From NCBI GenBank assembly GCA_016208495.1, contig JACQXX010000069.1, forward strand, positions 1 through 50,995: a stretch of 50,995 nt of DNA, given 5' to 3'. Position numbers and translations under genes: made by a program. Below the pieces are notes generated by a model. It had not been told where the DNA came from, ran no database searches, and saw nothing but the letters and a program-made list of their open reading frames with translations. This document shows positions 7,183-17,091 of the stretch, in pieces. Each line of letters opens with the position of its first letter. Position 1 is the first letter of the stretch. This DNA is from Acidobacteriota bacterium (lineage in GTDB: Bacteria; Acidobacteriota; Blastocatellia; Chloracidobacteriales; Chloracidobacteriaceae).

Positions 7183-8505
7183 ATGGGAATCCCCGATCTT
7201 TCACCAGCCCCGAAGGTCACTCCTGAAAATCCAACGCCACAGACTGGCCAAAAAATGTCCTGGGTTCTCTGGCTGACCGTCCTGATGCTGGTTGCAAGCA
7301 TCCTGACGGCTGCCCTGTGGCGGCGACCAGGCTCCGTTGTGGAAGAACCACCCGTGGCCGCTCAAAGTACCGGTACGGTCAAGTTCCTGATGGAACAGCA
7401 ATGGCTCATCCGGATGAAACTGGCACTGGTTGAGGCAAAAACTGTCGCCCGTCAGATCACTTCCACCGGGCGGGTCGTGGCAACGCCGGAACGCCAGGCC
7501 GTGGTGTCGCCTCCGGTTGAAGGCATCATTACCGATTCGCACCCCCTTCCCCGGATTGGTCAAGCGGTTTCCAAAGGGCAATTGCTGGCGATCTTGCAGC
7601 AAACACCGACAGCCGGAGACGCCGGACAAATTTCCGCCGCCAACGCCCAGGTCCGAATTGAAAACGCCCGGCTGGAAGCTGAACGCCGCCAGTTGGCCCA
7701 GGATGTCAATAAAACCCAGGCCCGGTTGACACTGGCCAAAAATGAGTATGACCGGGCGCAAAAGCTCCACCGGGATGGAATCGTCTCACTGAGTGAAGCA
7801 CAAACAGCGGAGACCGAATTGAAAGCTGCGGAAGCAGATTTCATCGCCGCCCAAAACCAGTTGCAGGCTTTAAACAACTCCTCAACCATTGCCCCTGCGG
7901 AAGAAACCACGCGGGTTGAAATCCGGTCACCACTGACCGGCACGATTACAGCCGTTCATAAATCGCTCGGCGAACGCGCCGCTTCCGGAGAAGCCATGTT
8001 TGAAATTGTCAGTCTGGATGAGGTTTGGGTGGAAGCTCCGCTCTTTGAAAAGGACCTGCACCGGCTGGCAATCGGTAAAACGGCGTTTTTTACAACCGTG
8101 GCCGTCCCCGACGTGGAATACACCGGGAGTCTCGTCAATATTGGATCCGTGATTGACGAGCACCTCCGGGCGGCAACGGTGATTTTTTCAGTTCCGAATC
8201 CCCGCCGTGAACTCCGCATCGGGATGCAGGCCAATGTTCGGCTTGATGCCGGTGACCAGGTCGAAGCCACGCTGATTCCGCGTGAAGCCGTGCTCGATCA
8301 CGAAGGAAAGAAAATCGTGTACGTGCTGCTTTCAGGCGAAGAGTTTGAACGACGCGAAGTCAAGGTTGGCGATGAATACGGCCCAACCATTGCCATTCTT
8401 GCTGGGCTCAAGCCAGGGGAGCGAGTCGTTACTCAGGGCGCCTATCAACTCAAACTTCAGGAACTCAGACCCGCAAACGCCGGCGCCCATACCCACGAAA
8501 CCTGA
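7183..8505 (+). CDS. RND efflux periplasmic adaptor (CusB/CzcB-like)
   Basis: A 440-residue membrane-fusion protein. One N-terminal membrane helix (WVLWLTVLMLVASILTAALW) is followed by the lipoyl/barrel-sandwich halves (STGRVVATPERQAVVSPPVEG ... GQAVSKGQLLAIL and VEIRSPLTGTITAVHKSLGE), an alpha-hairpin of heptad character between them (NARLEAERRQLAQDVNKTQARL), and the beta-barrel and membrane-proximal domains. It links an inner-membrane RND pump to an outer-membrane channel. The ATG at 7183 is chosen because GGAG stands 9 bases before it; the frame extends further up into the repeat. The pump gene follows after 25 bases. Confidence 0.9.
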   Translation: MGIPDLSPAPKVTPENPTPQTGQKMSWVLWLTVLMLVASILTAALWRRPGSVVEEPPVAAQSTGTVKFLMEQQWLIRMKLALVEAKTVARQITSTGRVVATPERQAVVSPPVEGIITDSHPLPRIGQAVSKGQLLAILQQTPTAGDAGQISAANAQVRIENARLEAERRQLAQDVNKTQARLTLAKNEYDRAQKLHRDGIVSLSEAQTAETELKAAEADFIAAQNQLQALNNSSTIAPAEETTRVEIRSPLTGTITAVHKSLGERAASGEAMFEIVSLDEVWVEAPLFEKDLHRLAIGKTAFFTTVAVPDVEYTGSLVNIGSVIDEHLRAATVIFSVPNPRRELRIGMQANVRLDAGDQVEATLIPREAVLDHEGKKIVYVLLSGEEFERREVKVGDEYGPTIAILAGLKPGERVVTQGAYQLKLQELRPANAGAHTHET

Positions 8506-8530
8506 CCCGGCACTCCGAGCCCCAAACCCT

Positions 8531-11500
8531 ATGCTGAATAAAATCATTGACTGGTCCCTCAACAACCGGCTGCTGGTCATCATCGCAGCCGGTGTGCTGC
8601 TGGTGTATGGCGGCGTAGTTGCATTTCAGACACAGGTTGACGTGTTCCCCGATTTAACCGCACCAACCGTCACCATTCTGACTGAAAGCCACGGTCTGGC
8701 CCCCGAAGAAGTCGAATCGCTGGTTTCACTGCCGATTGAATCCGCCATGAACGGCACGGCGGGGGTGTTTCGGGTGCGGTCCAACTCAGCCATCGGCATT
8801 TCGCTGGTGTTTGTGGAATTCCAGTTTGGCACCGACATTTATCGTGCCCGGCAACTGGTAACGGAAAAGCTCCAGCAGGTTCGACTTCCAGAAGGTGTGT
8901 CTCCGCCGACATTGGGGCCGATTTCCTCGACCATGGGCGAAATCATGCTCATTTCAATGACCAGCACCACAACCACGCCGATGGAGCTTCGCTCTCTGGC
9001 AGACTGGACTGTTCGCCCGCGACTACTCGGAGTCACCGGAGTCTCTCAGGTAATGATCATTGGTGGCGAAACCAAACAATTCCAGGTTTTGGTGAACCCG
9101 GCCAAACTGGCTGACTATCAAATTAGCCTCAAAGAAGTCACAGACGCGGTGATTGCCGCCACGGCCAACGCGCCCGGCGGATTTTTAGAGCGTCCGAATG
9201 AAGAATTTCTGATCCGGGGCCGTGCCAGAATTCATTCCATTGAGGACCTGGCTCATTCAGTCATTACCGTCCGCGAGACCGTACCAGTGCTGGTCAAAAA
9301 TGTGGCAACGGTTCAAATCGGCCCGGCACTCAAACGCGGAGATGGAAGCTTTAACGCCCAACCAGCCGTGGTGGCCACCATTCAGAAACAGCCGAATGCC
9401 AACACCCTTGAAGTCTCCAGCCAGATTGAAGCGACGCTGGCCAGCCTGAAACCAACCCTTCCACCAGATGTCACGATTGATACCAAAGCCTTCCAGCAAG
9501 CTGATTTCATCAAGCGGGCGATTGGCAACGTGCAGCGAGCATTGCTCGAAGGGGGCATCCTTGTCACCGTCATTTTGTTTCTGTTTTTGTGGAATTTCCG
9601 AACGACGTTCATCAGTCTGACTGCCATTCCACTTTCACTCATCGCAGCGGTCCTGGCCATGAACTATTTTGGGATGAGCATCAACACCATGACGCTCGGT
9701 GGACTGGCCATTGCCATCGGGGAACTGGTGGATGATGCCATTGTGGACGTGGAAAACGTCTTTCGTCGGTTGAAACAAAATACCCAATCTGCCCAGGCGG
9801 AACCAGTGATTCGAGTTATCTTCAAAGCTTCAAGCGAAATCCGAAACTCGATTGTGTTTGCCACGCTGATCATTGTGCTGGTGTTTATTCCGCTGTTTAG
9901 TCTGAGCGGGTTTGAAGGGCGGATGTTTGCGCCGCTTGCATTTGCCTACATTATCTCAATTCTGGCATCGCTCGTGGTCGCACTGACCGTGACTCCGGTG
10001 CTGTGTTATTACCTGCTGACCCGTTCGGAGTTGCTCCATCACGAAACTGACTCACGGTTCGTGGTATGGCTCAAACGCCATTACACCCGGTTGCTTGACT
10101 GGACACTGCATCATCCCTACCAGATTATCGGGGCCTCCGGCGTGATGCTCCTGGCGGCTTTGGCCATCATCCCGCTGATGGGAAAGGAGTTTTTGCCTCC
10201 GTTCAATGAAGGCACGCTCAATATCAACGTCAATCTGCCGCCTGGAACCTCGCTCAACGAATCAACCCGGATCGGCACCATCGTTGAAAACATGCTGCAT
10301 CAAATACCGGAGGTTGTCAGCACGACCCGTCGGACCGGGCGAGCGGAACTGGATGAACACGCCGCTGGAGTCAACACCAGTGAAATCGAAGTGGTCACCG
10401 AGGAAAAAAATCGCCCGCACGCCGAAGTCATGGAAGAAGTCCGCCAAAACCTGAGCCGGATTCCCGGCGCATCAGTCGAGGTCGGCCAGCCGATTTCACA
10501 CCGCATTGACCATTTGCTTTCGGGTACACGGGCACAAATTGCAATTAAGATTTTTGGCCCGGATCTGGCAACCCTTCGCTCCAAAGCCGAAGAAGTTCGA
10601 GCGGCAATGGAAACCGTGCCCGGAATCGTTGACCTGATCGTTGAGCCGCAAGTTGGTGTGCCGCAAGTTCAAATCAATCTCAATCGCCAGGCAGCGGCGG
10701 CGGTTGGATTGCAGGCTGCAGATTTAGCCGAAACCGTGGATACCGCCTTCAACGGCCACATTGCAGCCCAGGTGCTCGAAGAGCAGCGAACCTATGACGT
10801 GCTGGTTCGACTTGAAGATTCCGCCCGCCAGTCGGTCGAAAGCATCGGCAAGACATTGATTGACACCCCGATTGGGGCCAGGGTTCCAATCAGTCAGGTG
10901 GCTGAAATTCGAACTGATCAAGGGCCAAATACCATCAACCGGGAAAATGTCCAGCGCCGCATCATTGTTCAGGCCAATGTTGCCGGGCGTGATTTGGGAA
11001 GCGTCATTGAGGATGTTAAAACCGCTATTTCTCGAACAGTTCCCATGCCGCAAGGCTACTATGTGCAATATGGCGGACAGTTTGAGTCACAAGAACGCGC
11101 CTCGCGGCAAATCCTGATTCTGTCGCTGGTTTCCATCGGCGGCATTTTTTTCTTGCTCTATCTGGCCTTGAAATCGAGCCGGTCAGCATTGCTCGTGATG
11201 GTCAACCTTCCGCTAGCGCTTATCGGAGGTATTGTCATGGTCTTTGTGTCCGGTGGAACGCTTTCAGTCGCATCCATGGTTGGATTCATCACGTTGTTTG
11301 GAATCGCCACCCGCAACGGGATTATGCTCATCACCCACTATCTGCATTTGATCCAGGAAGAATCCCTCGATTTCCGGGAGGCGATTGTTCAGGGGTCACT
11401 GGAACGGTTGAGTCCAATCTTGATGACTGCCCTGGTGACCGGTATCGGCCTGATCCCGCTTGCGCTCGGCAAAGGTGAGCCGGGCAAGGAAATCCAGCAA

Positions 11501-11629
11501 CCGATGGCCGTTGTCATTTTAGGTGGTATTGTGACCTCCACGTTTCTCAATATGGTGGTCATTCCAGCCTTGTTTTTGAAATTCGGTGGGGTCGCCAGGT
11601 ATCTTCGAGAAACGCAACCTTCCGAATAA
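8531..11629 (+). CDS. RND efflux transporter, CusA/CzcA-like
   Basis: A 1032-residue inner-membrane proton antiporter of the heavy-metal/acriflavine RND family. The typical start LNKIIDWSLNNRLLVIIAAG is followed by DVFPDLTAPTVTILTES and GLAPEEVESLVSLPIES, two large periplasmic loops, and two sets of membrane helices. GELVDDAIVDVENVFRRL in the fourth helix holds the acidic proton-relay region. ATG 8531 is chosen although the frame is open further upstream, because the family begins exactly there. It forms a pump with the preceding adaptor. The substrate is probably a metal, given the multicopper oxidase nearby, but this is not proven by the sequence. Confidence 0.9.
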   Translation: MLNKIIDWSLNNRLLVIIAAGVLLVYGGVVAFQTQVDVFPDLTAPTVTILTESHGLAPEEVESLVSLPIESAMNGTAGVFRVRSNSAIGISLVFVEFQFGTDIYRARQLVTEKLQQVRLPEGVSPPTLGPISSTMGEIMLISMTSTTTTPMELRSLADWTVRPRLLGVTGVSQVMIIGGETKQFQVLVNPAKLADYQISLKEVTDAVIAATANAPGGFLERPNEEFLIRGRARIHSIEDLAHSVITVRETVPVLVKNVATVQIGPALKRGDGSFNAQPAVVATIQKQPNANTLEVSSQIEATLASLKPTLPPDVTIDTKAFQQADFIKRAIGNVQRALLEGGILVTVILFLFLWNFRTTFISLTAIPLSLIAAVLAMNYFGMSINTMTLGGLAIAIGELVDDAIVDVENVFRRLKQNTQSAQAEPVIRVIFKASSEIRNSIVFATLIIVLVFIPLFSLSGFEGRMFAPLAFAYIISILASLVVALTVTPVLCYYLLTRSELLHHETDSRFVVWLKRHYTRLLDWTLHHPYQIIGASGVMLLAALAIIPLMGKEFLPPFNEGTLNINVNLPPGTSLNESTRIGTIVENMLHQIPEVVSTTRRTGRAELDEHAAGVNTSEIEVVTEEKNRPHAEVMEEVRQNLSRIPGASVEVGQPISHRIDHLLSGTRAQIAIKIFGPDLATLRSKAEEVRAAMETVPGIVDLIVEPQVGVPQVQINLNRQAAAAVGLQAADLAETVDTAFNGHIAAQVLEEQRTYDVLVRLEDSARQSVESIGKTLIDTPIGARVPISQVAEIRTDQGPNTINRENVQRRIIVQANVAGRDLGSVIEDVKTAISRTVPMPQGYYVQYGGQFESQERASRQILILSLVSIGGIFFLLYLALKSSRSALLVMVNLPLALIGGIVMVFVSGGTLSVASMVGFITLFGIATRNGIMLITHYLHLIQEESLDFREAIVQGSLERLSPILMTALVTGIGLIPLALGKGEPGKEIQQPMAVVILGGIVTSTFLNMVVIPALFLKFGGVARYLRETQPSE

Positions 11630-11745
11630 GAATCACCAGCACCAACACCTGATGCCAGGTGAATTCACAAAATTGGCCTGGATAGCTTGAGCAGCTATGA
11701 TGAAATCTTGATTCATTCCATTTCTGCTCCAGGAGCTTGCTACTG

Positions 11746-12000
11746 ATGATCAATCCGCAACTTACCTATTTTGCGTTGCTGGTGATTCAGGCACTCCACC
11801 TGTTACACCACCGACTTGCCAAACGACATATCAGTTTTGCTGAAGTAATTTCGGCAGCCGTCCTCTGTGTTCCTCCATCATTGTTGCTTCCAGCCTGGTT
11901 GTTTGTGCTGACCCATGGCGTCCTCATCGCGGTGCAGATCATTGGAAGCCTTTGGATCCAAAAACTTTCCCCGCACTGGGAAACACCGCTGCAAAAGTGA
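11746..12000 (+). CDS. Small membrane protein, unknown function
   Basis: 84 residues, starting at ATG 11746 with AGGAG ten bases before it. Two or three hydrophobic segments are visible (LTYFALLVIQALHLL, FAEVISAAVLCVPPSLLLPAWL, FVLTHGVLIAVQIIGSLWI). It follows the RND pump by 116 bases and may belong to the same transcript, or it may precede the chaperone operon. I do not recognise the family. Confidence 0.5.
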   Translation: MINPQLTYFALLVIQALHLLHHRLAKRHISFAEVISAAVLCVPPSLLLPAWLFVLTHGVLIAVQIIGSLWIQKLSPHWETPLQK

Positions 12001-12117
12001 ACCGTCCGTCACTACACCCTCCCTACTTGCCTGTACAACCCAAAAAGAAAATGATAAGGTGGCGCGTTTTAATTGACTTGCCCATTCCGGGCTATACCCA
12101 CCTGAAAGAATCTGCTT

Positions 12118-12870
12118 ATGTCTGCTTCGGACCTTGACGAAGATCTTGACCATTCCGACGACGAATTTGAGGACGAAGAGGAAGAGGAAACCCTCGAAGA
12201 CCTGATTGTCAATCTGGCTGACGAATTGCGCCGGGTTGGCCGCGAAGTGTTTAAAGTCAACCGGGCGGTTGACCGCAACCAGGAACTCTTTGAAGACGCC
12301 CTCAAGGAACTGCGCCGACTCAACCGCGACGCAACCAAAGCTGCCGCCTCAGTTGATTCCAGTGCGATTGAACAAGCTGTCCTTGAAACCAAAGCCTCGC
12401 TGTGCAAAGAGTTGCTTGGTGTGCTTGACGGACTCGAACTCAGCCTGGCTTCGGCCAAAGACATCGTCACGCAACTCGAAATCGCGCTTGATGAAAACAC
12501 AACGATGGCTGAGGAAGTGGCCGTGAATTTTGAGACACTTTCTCATTCCTTCCCACCCGAGGTATTGGCCTGGTTTTCCCTCGCCCGCACCTTCCGCTGG
12601 GATGTGACCGACACCGCCAATTCATTCAATCAATGGCTTGAGGGTCAACACATGGTCATTCGTCGGTTTCTGGCTGTTTTAGCCGCTGTTGGAGTAGAAC
12701 CGATTGATTCAGTTGGATACCGCTTTATGCCGGACCGACACAAAGCCGTGTCGGTTGAAATCCGAACCGATGTTCCAGCAGGAACCATCGTTGATGAAGA
12801 AGTGAAGGGCTATACCCTGGACGGGAAAATTCTTCGCTTCGCAGAGGTGATCGTAACTCGTTATGAGTAA
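12118..12870 (+). CDS. grpE: GrpE-type nucleotide exchange factor
   Basis: 250 residues. The N-terminus is extremely acidic (DLDEDLDHSDDEFEDEEEEE) and a long helical region follows. The C-terminal part has the GrpE wing signature: GVEPIDSVGYRFMPDRH, then VPAGTIVDEEVKGYTLDG and LRFAEVIV. GrpE drives ADP release from DnaK. The middle (residues 80-160) is longer and more divergent than in standard GrpE of about 190 residues, so this is probably the partner of the specialised Hsp70 encoded next; the stop overlaps the dnaK start by 8 bases. Confidence 0.85.
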   Translation: MSASDLDEDLDHSDDEFEDEEEEETLEDLIVNLADELRRVGREVFKVNRAVDRNQELFEDALKELRRLNRDATKAAASVDSSAIEQAVLETKASLCKELLGVLDGLELSLASAKDIVTQLEIALDENTTMAEEVAVNFETLSHSFPPEVLAWFSLARTFRWDVTDTANSFNQWLEGQHMVIRRFLAVLAAVGVEPIDSVGYRFMPDRHKAVSVEIRTDVPAGTIVDEEVKGYTLDGKILRFAEVIVTRYE

Positions 12871-14566
12871 AACAGTTGGCATTGATCTTGGCACCACCAA
12901 TTCACTGGTGGCCATTCTTGAAAACGGCATTCCCCGCATTCTGGAGCGCAATGGTGAGCGCCTGATTCCCTCCGTTGTCGGCCTGTCAGATGAAGGCGAA
13001 TTCATTGTCGGACAGGCAGCGCTCAACCAGTATGTCCTGGCACCAGAACGAACCATTCGCTCGATTAAACGCAAAATGGGCTCGACCGAGAAAGTTCAAC
13101 TCGGGGACAAATCCTATCTGCCGGAAGAAATTTCAGCTTTTATTTTGACCTATCTCAAGAAAATGGCTGAGGAACTGCTGGGTGAGCCGGTCACGGAAGC
13201 GGTGATTACGGTTCCGGCCTACTTTAACGACCTCCAACGCCAGGCCACCAAACGCGCTGGCGAACTGGCCGGCCTCAATGTCATTCGCATTATTAACGAA
13301 CCGACGGCAGCGGCGCTGGCCTACGGCATTGACCGTCAGGAAGACCAGTACCTGCTGGTCTATGATTTGGGCGGCGGTACGTTTGACGTGTCAGTGATTG
13401 AACAACAGGGCGAAATCCTCGAAGTCCGCGCCAGCAATGGAAACGTCAATCTCGGCGGTGATGACTTTGACGAAAAACTGCTCGAACACCTGCTGCTGCA
13501 CCTCTCCACTTCTCACCGCTATGACTTCAAAGCGGATCGGCGGGCCATGGCGCGCCTGAGTCGGGCTGCCGAGCGGGCCAAAGTGGTCCTGTCCGATGCC
13601 CCCTATGCCCAGGCAGTCGAAGAGTTTCTGGCCCGGTATGACGGCAACATTGCCCACCTCAACGTTGAAGTCAATCGCGATGAATTTGAAGAACTCATTG
13701 CGGAACAACTTGATTCGACCTGCGATCTGATTGACAAAGCGCTGACCGATGCCGAACTCAAAGCTGAGCAGCTCAAGCGAGTGTTGCTGGTGGGCGGTTC
13801 ATCGCGAATTCCGATGGTGCGTGAACTGTTGGAAGAACATCTGGGCCTGGAACCCTCAATGGAAGTCAATCCGGACGAAGCCGTGGCGCTCGGGGCCGCT
13901 GTTCAAGCCGGCATCATCAAAGGCGACTCAATCGCAGCCATGTTGATTGACGTCGCACCACACAGCCTGGGGATCGAAGTCGCCGAACTCTTTATGACCA
14001 ACATGGTGCCAGGTCGGTTTGCGCCGTTGATTCACCGCAATACCACGATTCCCACCACCAAATCCGAGCGGTTTTTTACCATTACTCCCACCCAGGACAC
14101 GGTTGAAGTCAAAGTTTTTCAAGGCGAAAAAATGATTTGCGCGGAAAATACTTCGCTTGGAAGCTTTCAATTTACCGATATTCCACCGTCGGAAGACCCC
14201 GAACGTCCCCGCGAAATCATCGTCCAGTTTAGTTATAACCTGGACGGCATCCTCGAAGTCTCAGCCTTTGATCGGCATGGGAAACGCAAGGAATCGCTGG
14301 TCCTCAACACGCTTGCCACCCAACGGGCAGCATCCGAGCCTGAACAAACCGCGCACTTTGAACCTGAGCTTGAACGCACCATCAAGGATGCCATTGGGGA
14401 TGCCACCCGGATGGAAACCCAGCTTGAGGCTGACGGGAAAAAGAAAGCGGCTGAAAAAATCCGCACTGTCCGCCACAGATTGGAAAAAGCCCACGCTGAA
14501 GGCAAAGAACCACAAGCTCGCAAAGCACTCGAAAAGCTTGAAGATATGCTGTACGAGTATGAATAG
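12863..14566 (+). CDS. dnaK: Hsp70/DnaK-family chaperone, short form
   Basis: 567 residues against about 640 for housekeeping DnaK. All ATPase motifs are present: GIDLGTTNSLVA at the N-terminus, VITVPAYFNDLQRQATK, INEPTAAALAYG, YDLGGGTFDVS, and LVGGSSRIPMV. The linker and substrate-binding domain follow (IDVAPHSLGIEV ... RNTTIPTTKSERF), then a shortened lid ending LEKLEDMLYEYE without the C-terminal EEVD-like tail. It is coupled to grpE by an 8-base overlap and followed by TPR and J-domain genes. It looks like a second, dedicated Hsp70 rather than the main one. A heptad repeat begins on the last base of its TAG stop. Confidence 0.9.
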   Translation: MSKTVGIDLGTTNSLVAILENGIPRILERNGERLIPSVVGLSDEGEFIVGQAALNQYVLAPERTIRSIKRKMGSTEKVQLGDKSYLPEEISAFILTYLKKMAEELLGEPVTEAVITVPAYFNDLQRQATKRAGELAGLNVIRIINEPTAAALAYGIDRQEDQYLLVYDLGGGTFDVSVIEQQGEILEVRASNGNVNLGGDDFDEKLLEHLLLHLSTSHRYDFKADRRAMARLSRAAERAKVVLSDAPYAQAVEEFLARYDGNIAHLNVEVNRDEFEELIAEQLDSTCDLIDKALTDAELKAEQLKRVLLVGGSSRIPMVRELLEEHLGLEPSMEVNPDEAVALGAAVQAGIIKGDSIAAMLIDVAPHSLGIEVAELFMTNMVPGRFAPLIHRNTTIPTTKSERFFTITPTQDTVEVKVFQGEKMICAENTSLGSFQFTDIPPSEDPERPREIIVQFSYNLDGILEVSAFDRHGKRKESLVLNTLATQRAASEPEQTAHFEPELERTIKDAIGDATRMETQLEADGKKKAAEKIRTVRHRLEKAHAEGKEPQARKALEKLEDMLYEYE

Positions 14567-14664
14567 GGCTGAGGGCTGAGGACTGAGGGCTGAAGAATTG
14601 GTTTTATTTCATCCCCCATCCTTCATCCCCCATCCCTTCGATTGCCCCAAGCCCTCAGCCCCAG
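14566..14664. repeat. Heptad-repeat intergenic element (GGGCTGA / CATCCCC)
   Basis: GGGCTGA, GGGCTGA, GGACTGA, GGGCTGA in phase from 14566, sharing the G of the dnaK stop TAG. Then come TTTATTT, a CATCCCC/CATCCTT array, and on the right AGCCCTCAGCCCC, which is the reverse complement of the left arm. A near copy lies at 36160-36235. The remaining bases to 14690 hold no clear ribosome binding site. Confidence 0.75.
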
Positions 14665-14689
14665 TTCTTCATTCTTCAATTTGTGATTT

Positions 14690-17002
14690 ATGGGAAAGAA
14701 ACACCACCAGAAAAATAAACCAGCGCCAAAAATTGATCTTTCGGAAGTGTTGAATCGGATACAGGTCAATCTGGTCGACAAGCAACCCGAAGAAGCACTC
14801 AAAGGGTTGCGGCGGTTGGAAACTCATCTTCGACAGGCTGAAGCCAAACCAGGCAGTGCCGATCCGGCGTTGATTGCCGCCAAACCACAGATTCACTCGC
14901 TGCTGGCCAAAGCCAATTTTGCCAGTGCATTACAGGCAACGGATCCGGTGCAAAAAAATGCCTTTCTGGAAGAGGCCATTAAACGGTCGCCGGCTGATGC
15001 AGGATATCTCTTCACGGCTGGGGCCACGGCACTTGTCCAGGGAAATCCCAAACTGGCCCTCGACCGCTTTCAGAGAGTACACCAGCTTGCGCCAGGAAAT
15101 CGGTTGATGGAGCGAGCCCAACTGACCGCGTGGCTGGTGGCTGGTCAAACCCGTGAAGTTCGTGATTTCCTTAGACGCCTGACACCAGAACAAACCACAC
15201 CCACCCACCAGCGGATTGAATTTTTGCGGAGTGCCCTGACTGGCGGTCTCGAACCCACAACAACCCAGCCAGTCAAACCAGTCCAGACCAAAAAATCGAA
15301 ACCCACCACTGACACAGCGTTTTCAACCCTTGAAACACCCGTGTTTTCTGGGTGGACAGCTCTACTGCAAGGGAATGAACCTGAGGCGTTGACTCAATTT
15401 GCAAACCTTCCAGTTATCACCCATCACCTGAGCAAAACTGAAGCTGCCGTACTGGGGAGCCAGTCATTTTATGCCGGTTGGATGCAGATTCGCGCCGGAG
15501 AACTCAAATCGGCATTGATGAATTTGAGCGAAGCCCACCGCATTGCGTCCGCCTCTGGGCTGACGTTACCCTGGGTCACTCGCCTCAAACCCTGCTTTTT
15601 TGCGCTGGCAGATCAGGCACTCCAGACCGATCAGCTTGATATTGCAATGGCAGTTTGGGAATTGCTCCACCAATTGGAGCCCACCAACGAAGCCATCAAA
15701 AAGAATCTGGCGTTTGCCTTTCAAATCAAAGCCGGCGAAGCCTGGAAGCAACAAAACCTGCCGGAAGCAATTGAATTCTGGAAAAGATCCTATGGAGGCT
15801 CTAAAGACGAACAAACCCTTAAACATCTGGCCATTGCGCTGGAACAATCAGAAAAGATTGACGAATCAATTTCATACTGGAAGCAATACCTTCAGCGACA
15901 ACGCCAGCAACTCAAATCAAGGGGAACTGATACCGCGTTTAAACAATCGCTGGTCCAACTGACGGAACATGTCTTGGATTTGATGTTGTCCACAGATCGT
16001 CCCAATCACGAAGTATTTCAGGAGCTCGATAACGGTCTCAAACTCGACCCGACCAACCTTGAATTGCGCAAAATCGGGGCCGAAATCTATATGGGGCTTG
16101 GCAAGACCCAGCAGGCGCTCAAACATATCGAGGTCATTGAACGCGCTCACGGGGCCTCGGTGGATATCCTGATATTGAAAGGCTTTATTTTGGGCCCTGA
16201 GAAAAAGAATTTCGACAAAGCATTTGCCTGCTTTGAGCAAGCCTATCAACTGGACCCAGACAATCCACGCGCCCAGGCAGTCTATGGGCTTGGCCTCAAT
16301 CGAGCTGGAATCAATGCTGAAGAGCGTGGCGATACGAAATCAGCCATTGAGTTTTATGAAAAAGCACTCACCATCAATCCCAGCTTTACTCCTTCGTTAC
16401 TATCGTTGCTGTTGCTCTACCTGACTCAGAAGGATCAGGTAAAGGCTGATGAAACCATCGCCCGACTTCTGGCGACGGAGCACAATAAAGCCGGCATCCA
16501 CCTTTCTATTGCAAGCGCCTTGATGAAATATGGCGATCCAAAACAGGGCGAGAACCACATCAAACAAGCATTGAAACTGGACTCATCGGCTGAGACTATT
16601 TATGACATCGGCGAGATTTATCTTAACGCCAACCGGATGAAAGAAGCTCATAAGTACTTTGATCGCCTGCTCAAGCAAGAAGATATCGAACCGGCACTGG
16701 ATGTGGTCTCCCTGTTTGGAAAGGAAGGCATGTACCAGGAAGCCCTTGGGTATTGCGACAAAATCGCCAAAGCCTTCCCGATTGACCCGGAACCGCACTT
16801 TGCCAAAGCATTTTTTCTGACCGAGCAACTGGAACTGACCAAAGCCTATGCCGAGCTTGAGGCAGCAGAACGCAAAGCACTCAAGTATGACCCGCTGGAC
16901 CGGCTCCCTGAAATCCGGATGCAAAAGAATGGAATTCAAAAGGTGCTGGATCTGATGAAAAGCCTGCCTCCAGGCGGCCCGAAATTCCCATTTAGTTTTT
17001 AA
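14690..17002 (+). CDS. Large TPR-repeat protein of the Hsp70 operon
   Basis: 770 residues built almost wholly of tetratricopeptide-like helix pairs. Recognisable units include LLAKANFASALQATDPVQKNAF, AFCFEQAYQLDPDNPRAQAVYG-type and AIEFYEKALTINPSFTPSLL segments, with a lower-complexity stretch near 190-215 (TQPVKPVQTKKSKPTTDT). No signal peptide; cytoplasmic. Lying between the Hsp70 and J-domain genes it is probably a scaffold or client adaptor for this chaperone. The ATG at 14690 has no evident Shine-Dalgarno sequence. Confidence 0.75.
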   Translation: MGKKHHQKNKPAPKIDLSEVLNRIQVNLVDKQPEEALKGLRRLETHLRQAEAKPGSADPALIAAKPQIHSLLAKANFASALQATDPVQKNAFLEEAIKRSPADAGYLFTAGATALVQGNPKLALDRFQRVHQLAPGNRLMERAQLTAWLVAGQTREVRDFLRRLTPEQTTPTHQRIEFLRSALTGGLEPTTTQPVKPVQTKKSKPTTDTAFSTLETPVFSGWTALLQGNEPEALTQFANLPVITHHLSKTEAAVLGSQSFYAGWMQIRAGELKSALMNLSEAHRIASASGLTLPWVTRLKPCFFALADQALQTDQLDIAMAVWELLHQLEPTNEAIKKNLAFAFQIKAGEAWKQQNLPEAIEFWKRSYGGSKDEQTLKHLAIALEQSEKIDESISYWKQYLQRQRQQLKSRGTDTAFKQSLVQLTEHVLDLMLSTDRPNHEVFQELDNGLKLDPTNLELRKIGAEIYMGLGKTQQALKHIEVIERAHGASVDILILKGFILGPEKKNFDKAFACFEQAYQLDPDNPRAQAVYGLGLNRAGINAEERGDTKSAIEFYEKALTINPSFTPSLLSLLLLYLTQKDQVKADETIARLLATEHNKAGIHLSIASALMKYGDPKQGENHIKQALKLDSSAETIYDIGEIYLNANRMKEAHKYFDRLLKQEDIEPALDVVSLFGKEGMYQEALGYCDKIAKAFPIDPEPHFAKAFFLTEQLELTKAYAELEAAERKALKYDPLDRLPEIRMQKNGIQKVLDLMKSLPPGGPKFPFSF

Positions 17003-17048
17003 GTGCCAGTCCTGTGCTCGCGGAAAGAGTGGTTGTGGTAAAAACTTG

Positions 17049-17077
17049 ATCCTTCTCGTGTTTTTCGTGGTTAAAAT
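17049..17077. repeat. Second TTTCGTG repeat
   Basis: CTTCTCGTGTTTTTCGTGGTTAAAAT, related to the repeat at 4763-4798. It lies 15 bases before the J-domain gene start, in the place where a ribosome binding site would be expected. Confidence 0.45.
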
Positions 17078-17091
17078 AGAAGATTTTCGTT

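Noticed and set aside
8282-8530. CusA start upstream of 8531
   Set aside because: It would overlap the adaptor gene by over 200 bases, and the family begins with the sequence encoded from 8531.
14566-14664. Classical rho-independent terminator after dnaK
   Set aside because: The arms are complementary but imperfect and not followed by a T-run; the structure fits the heptad-element family better.
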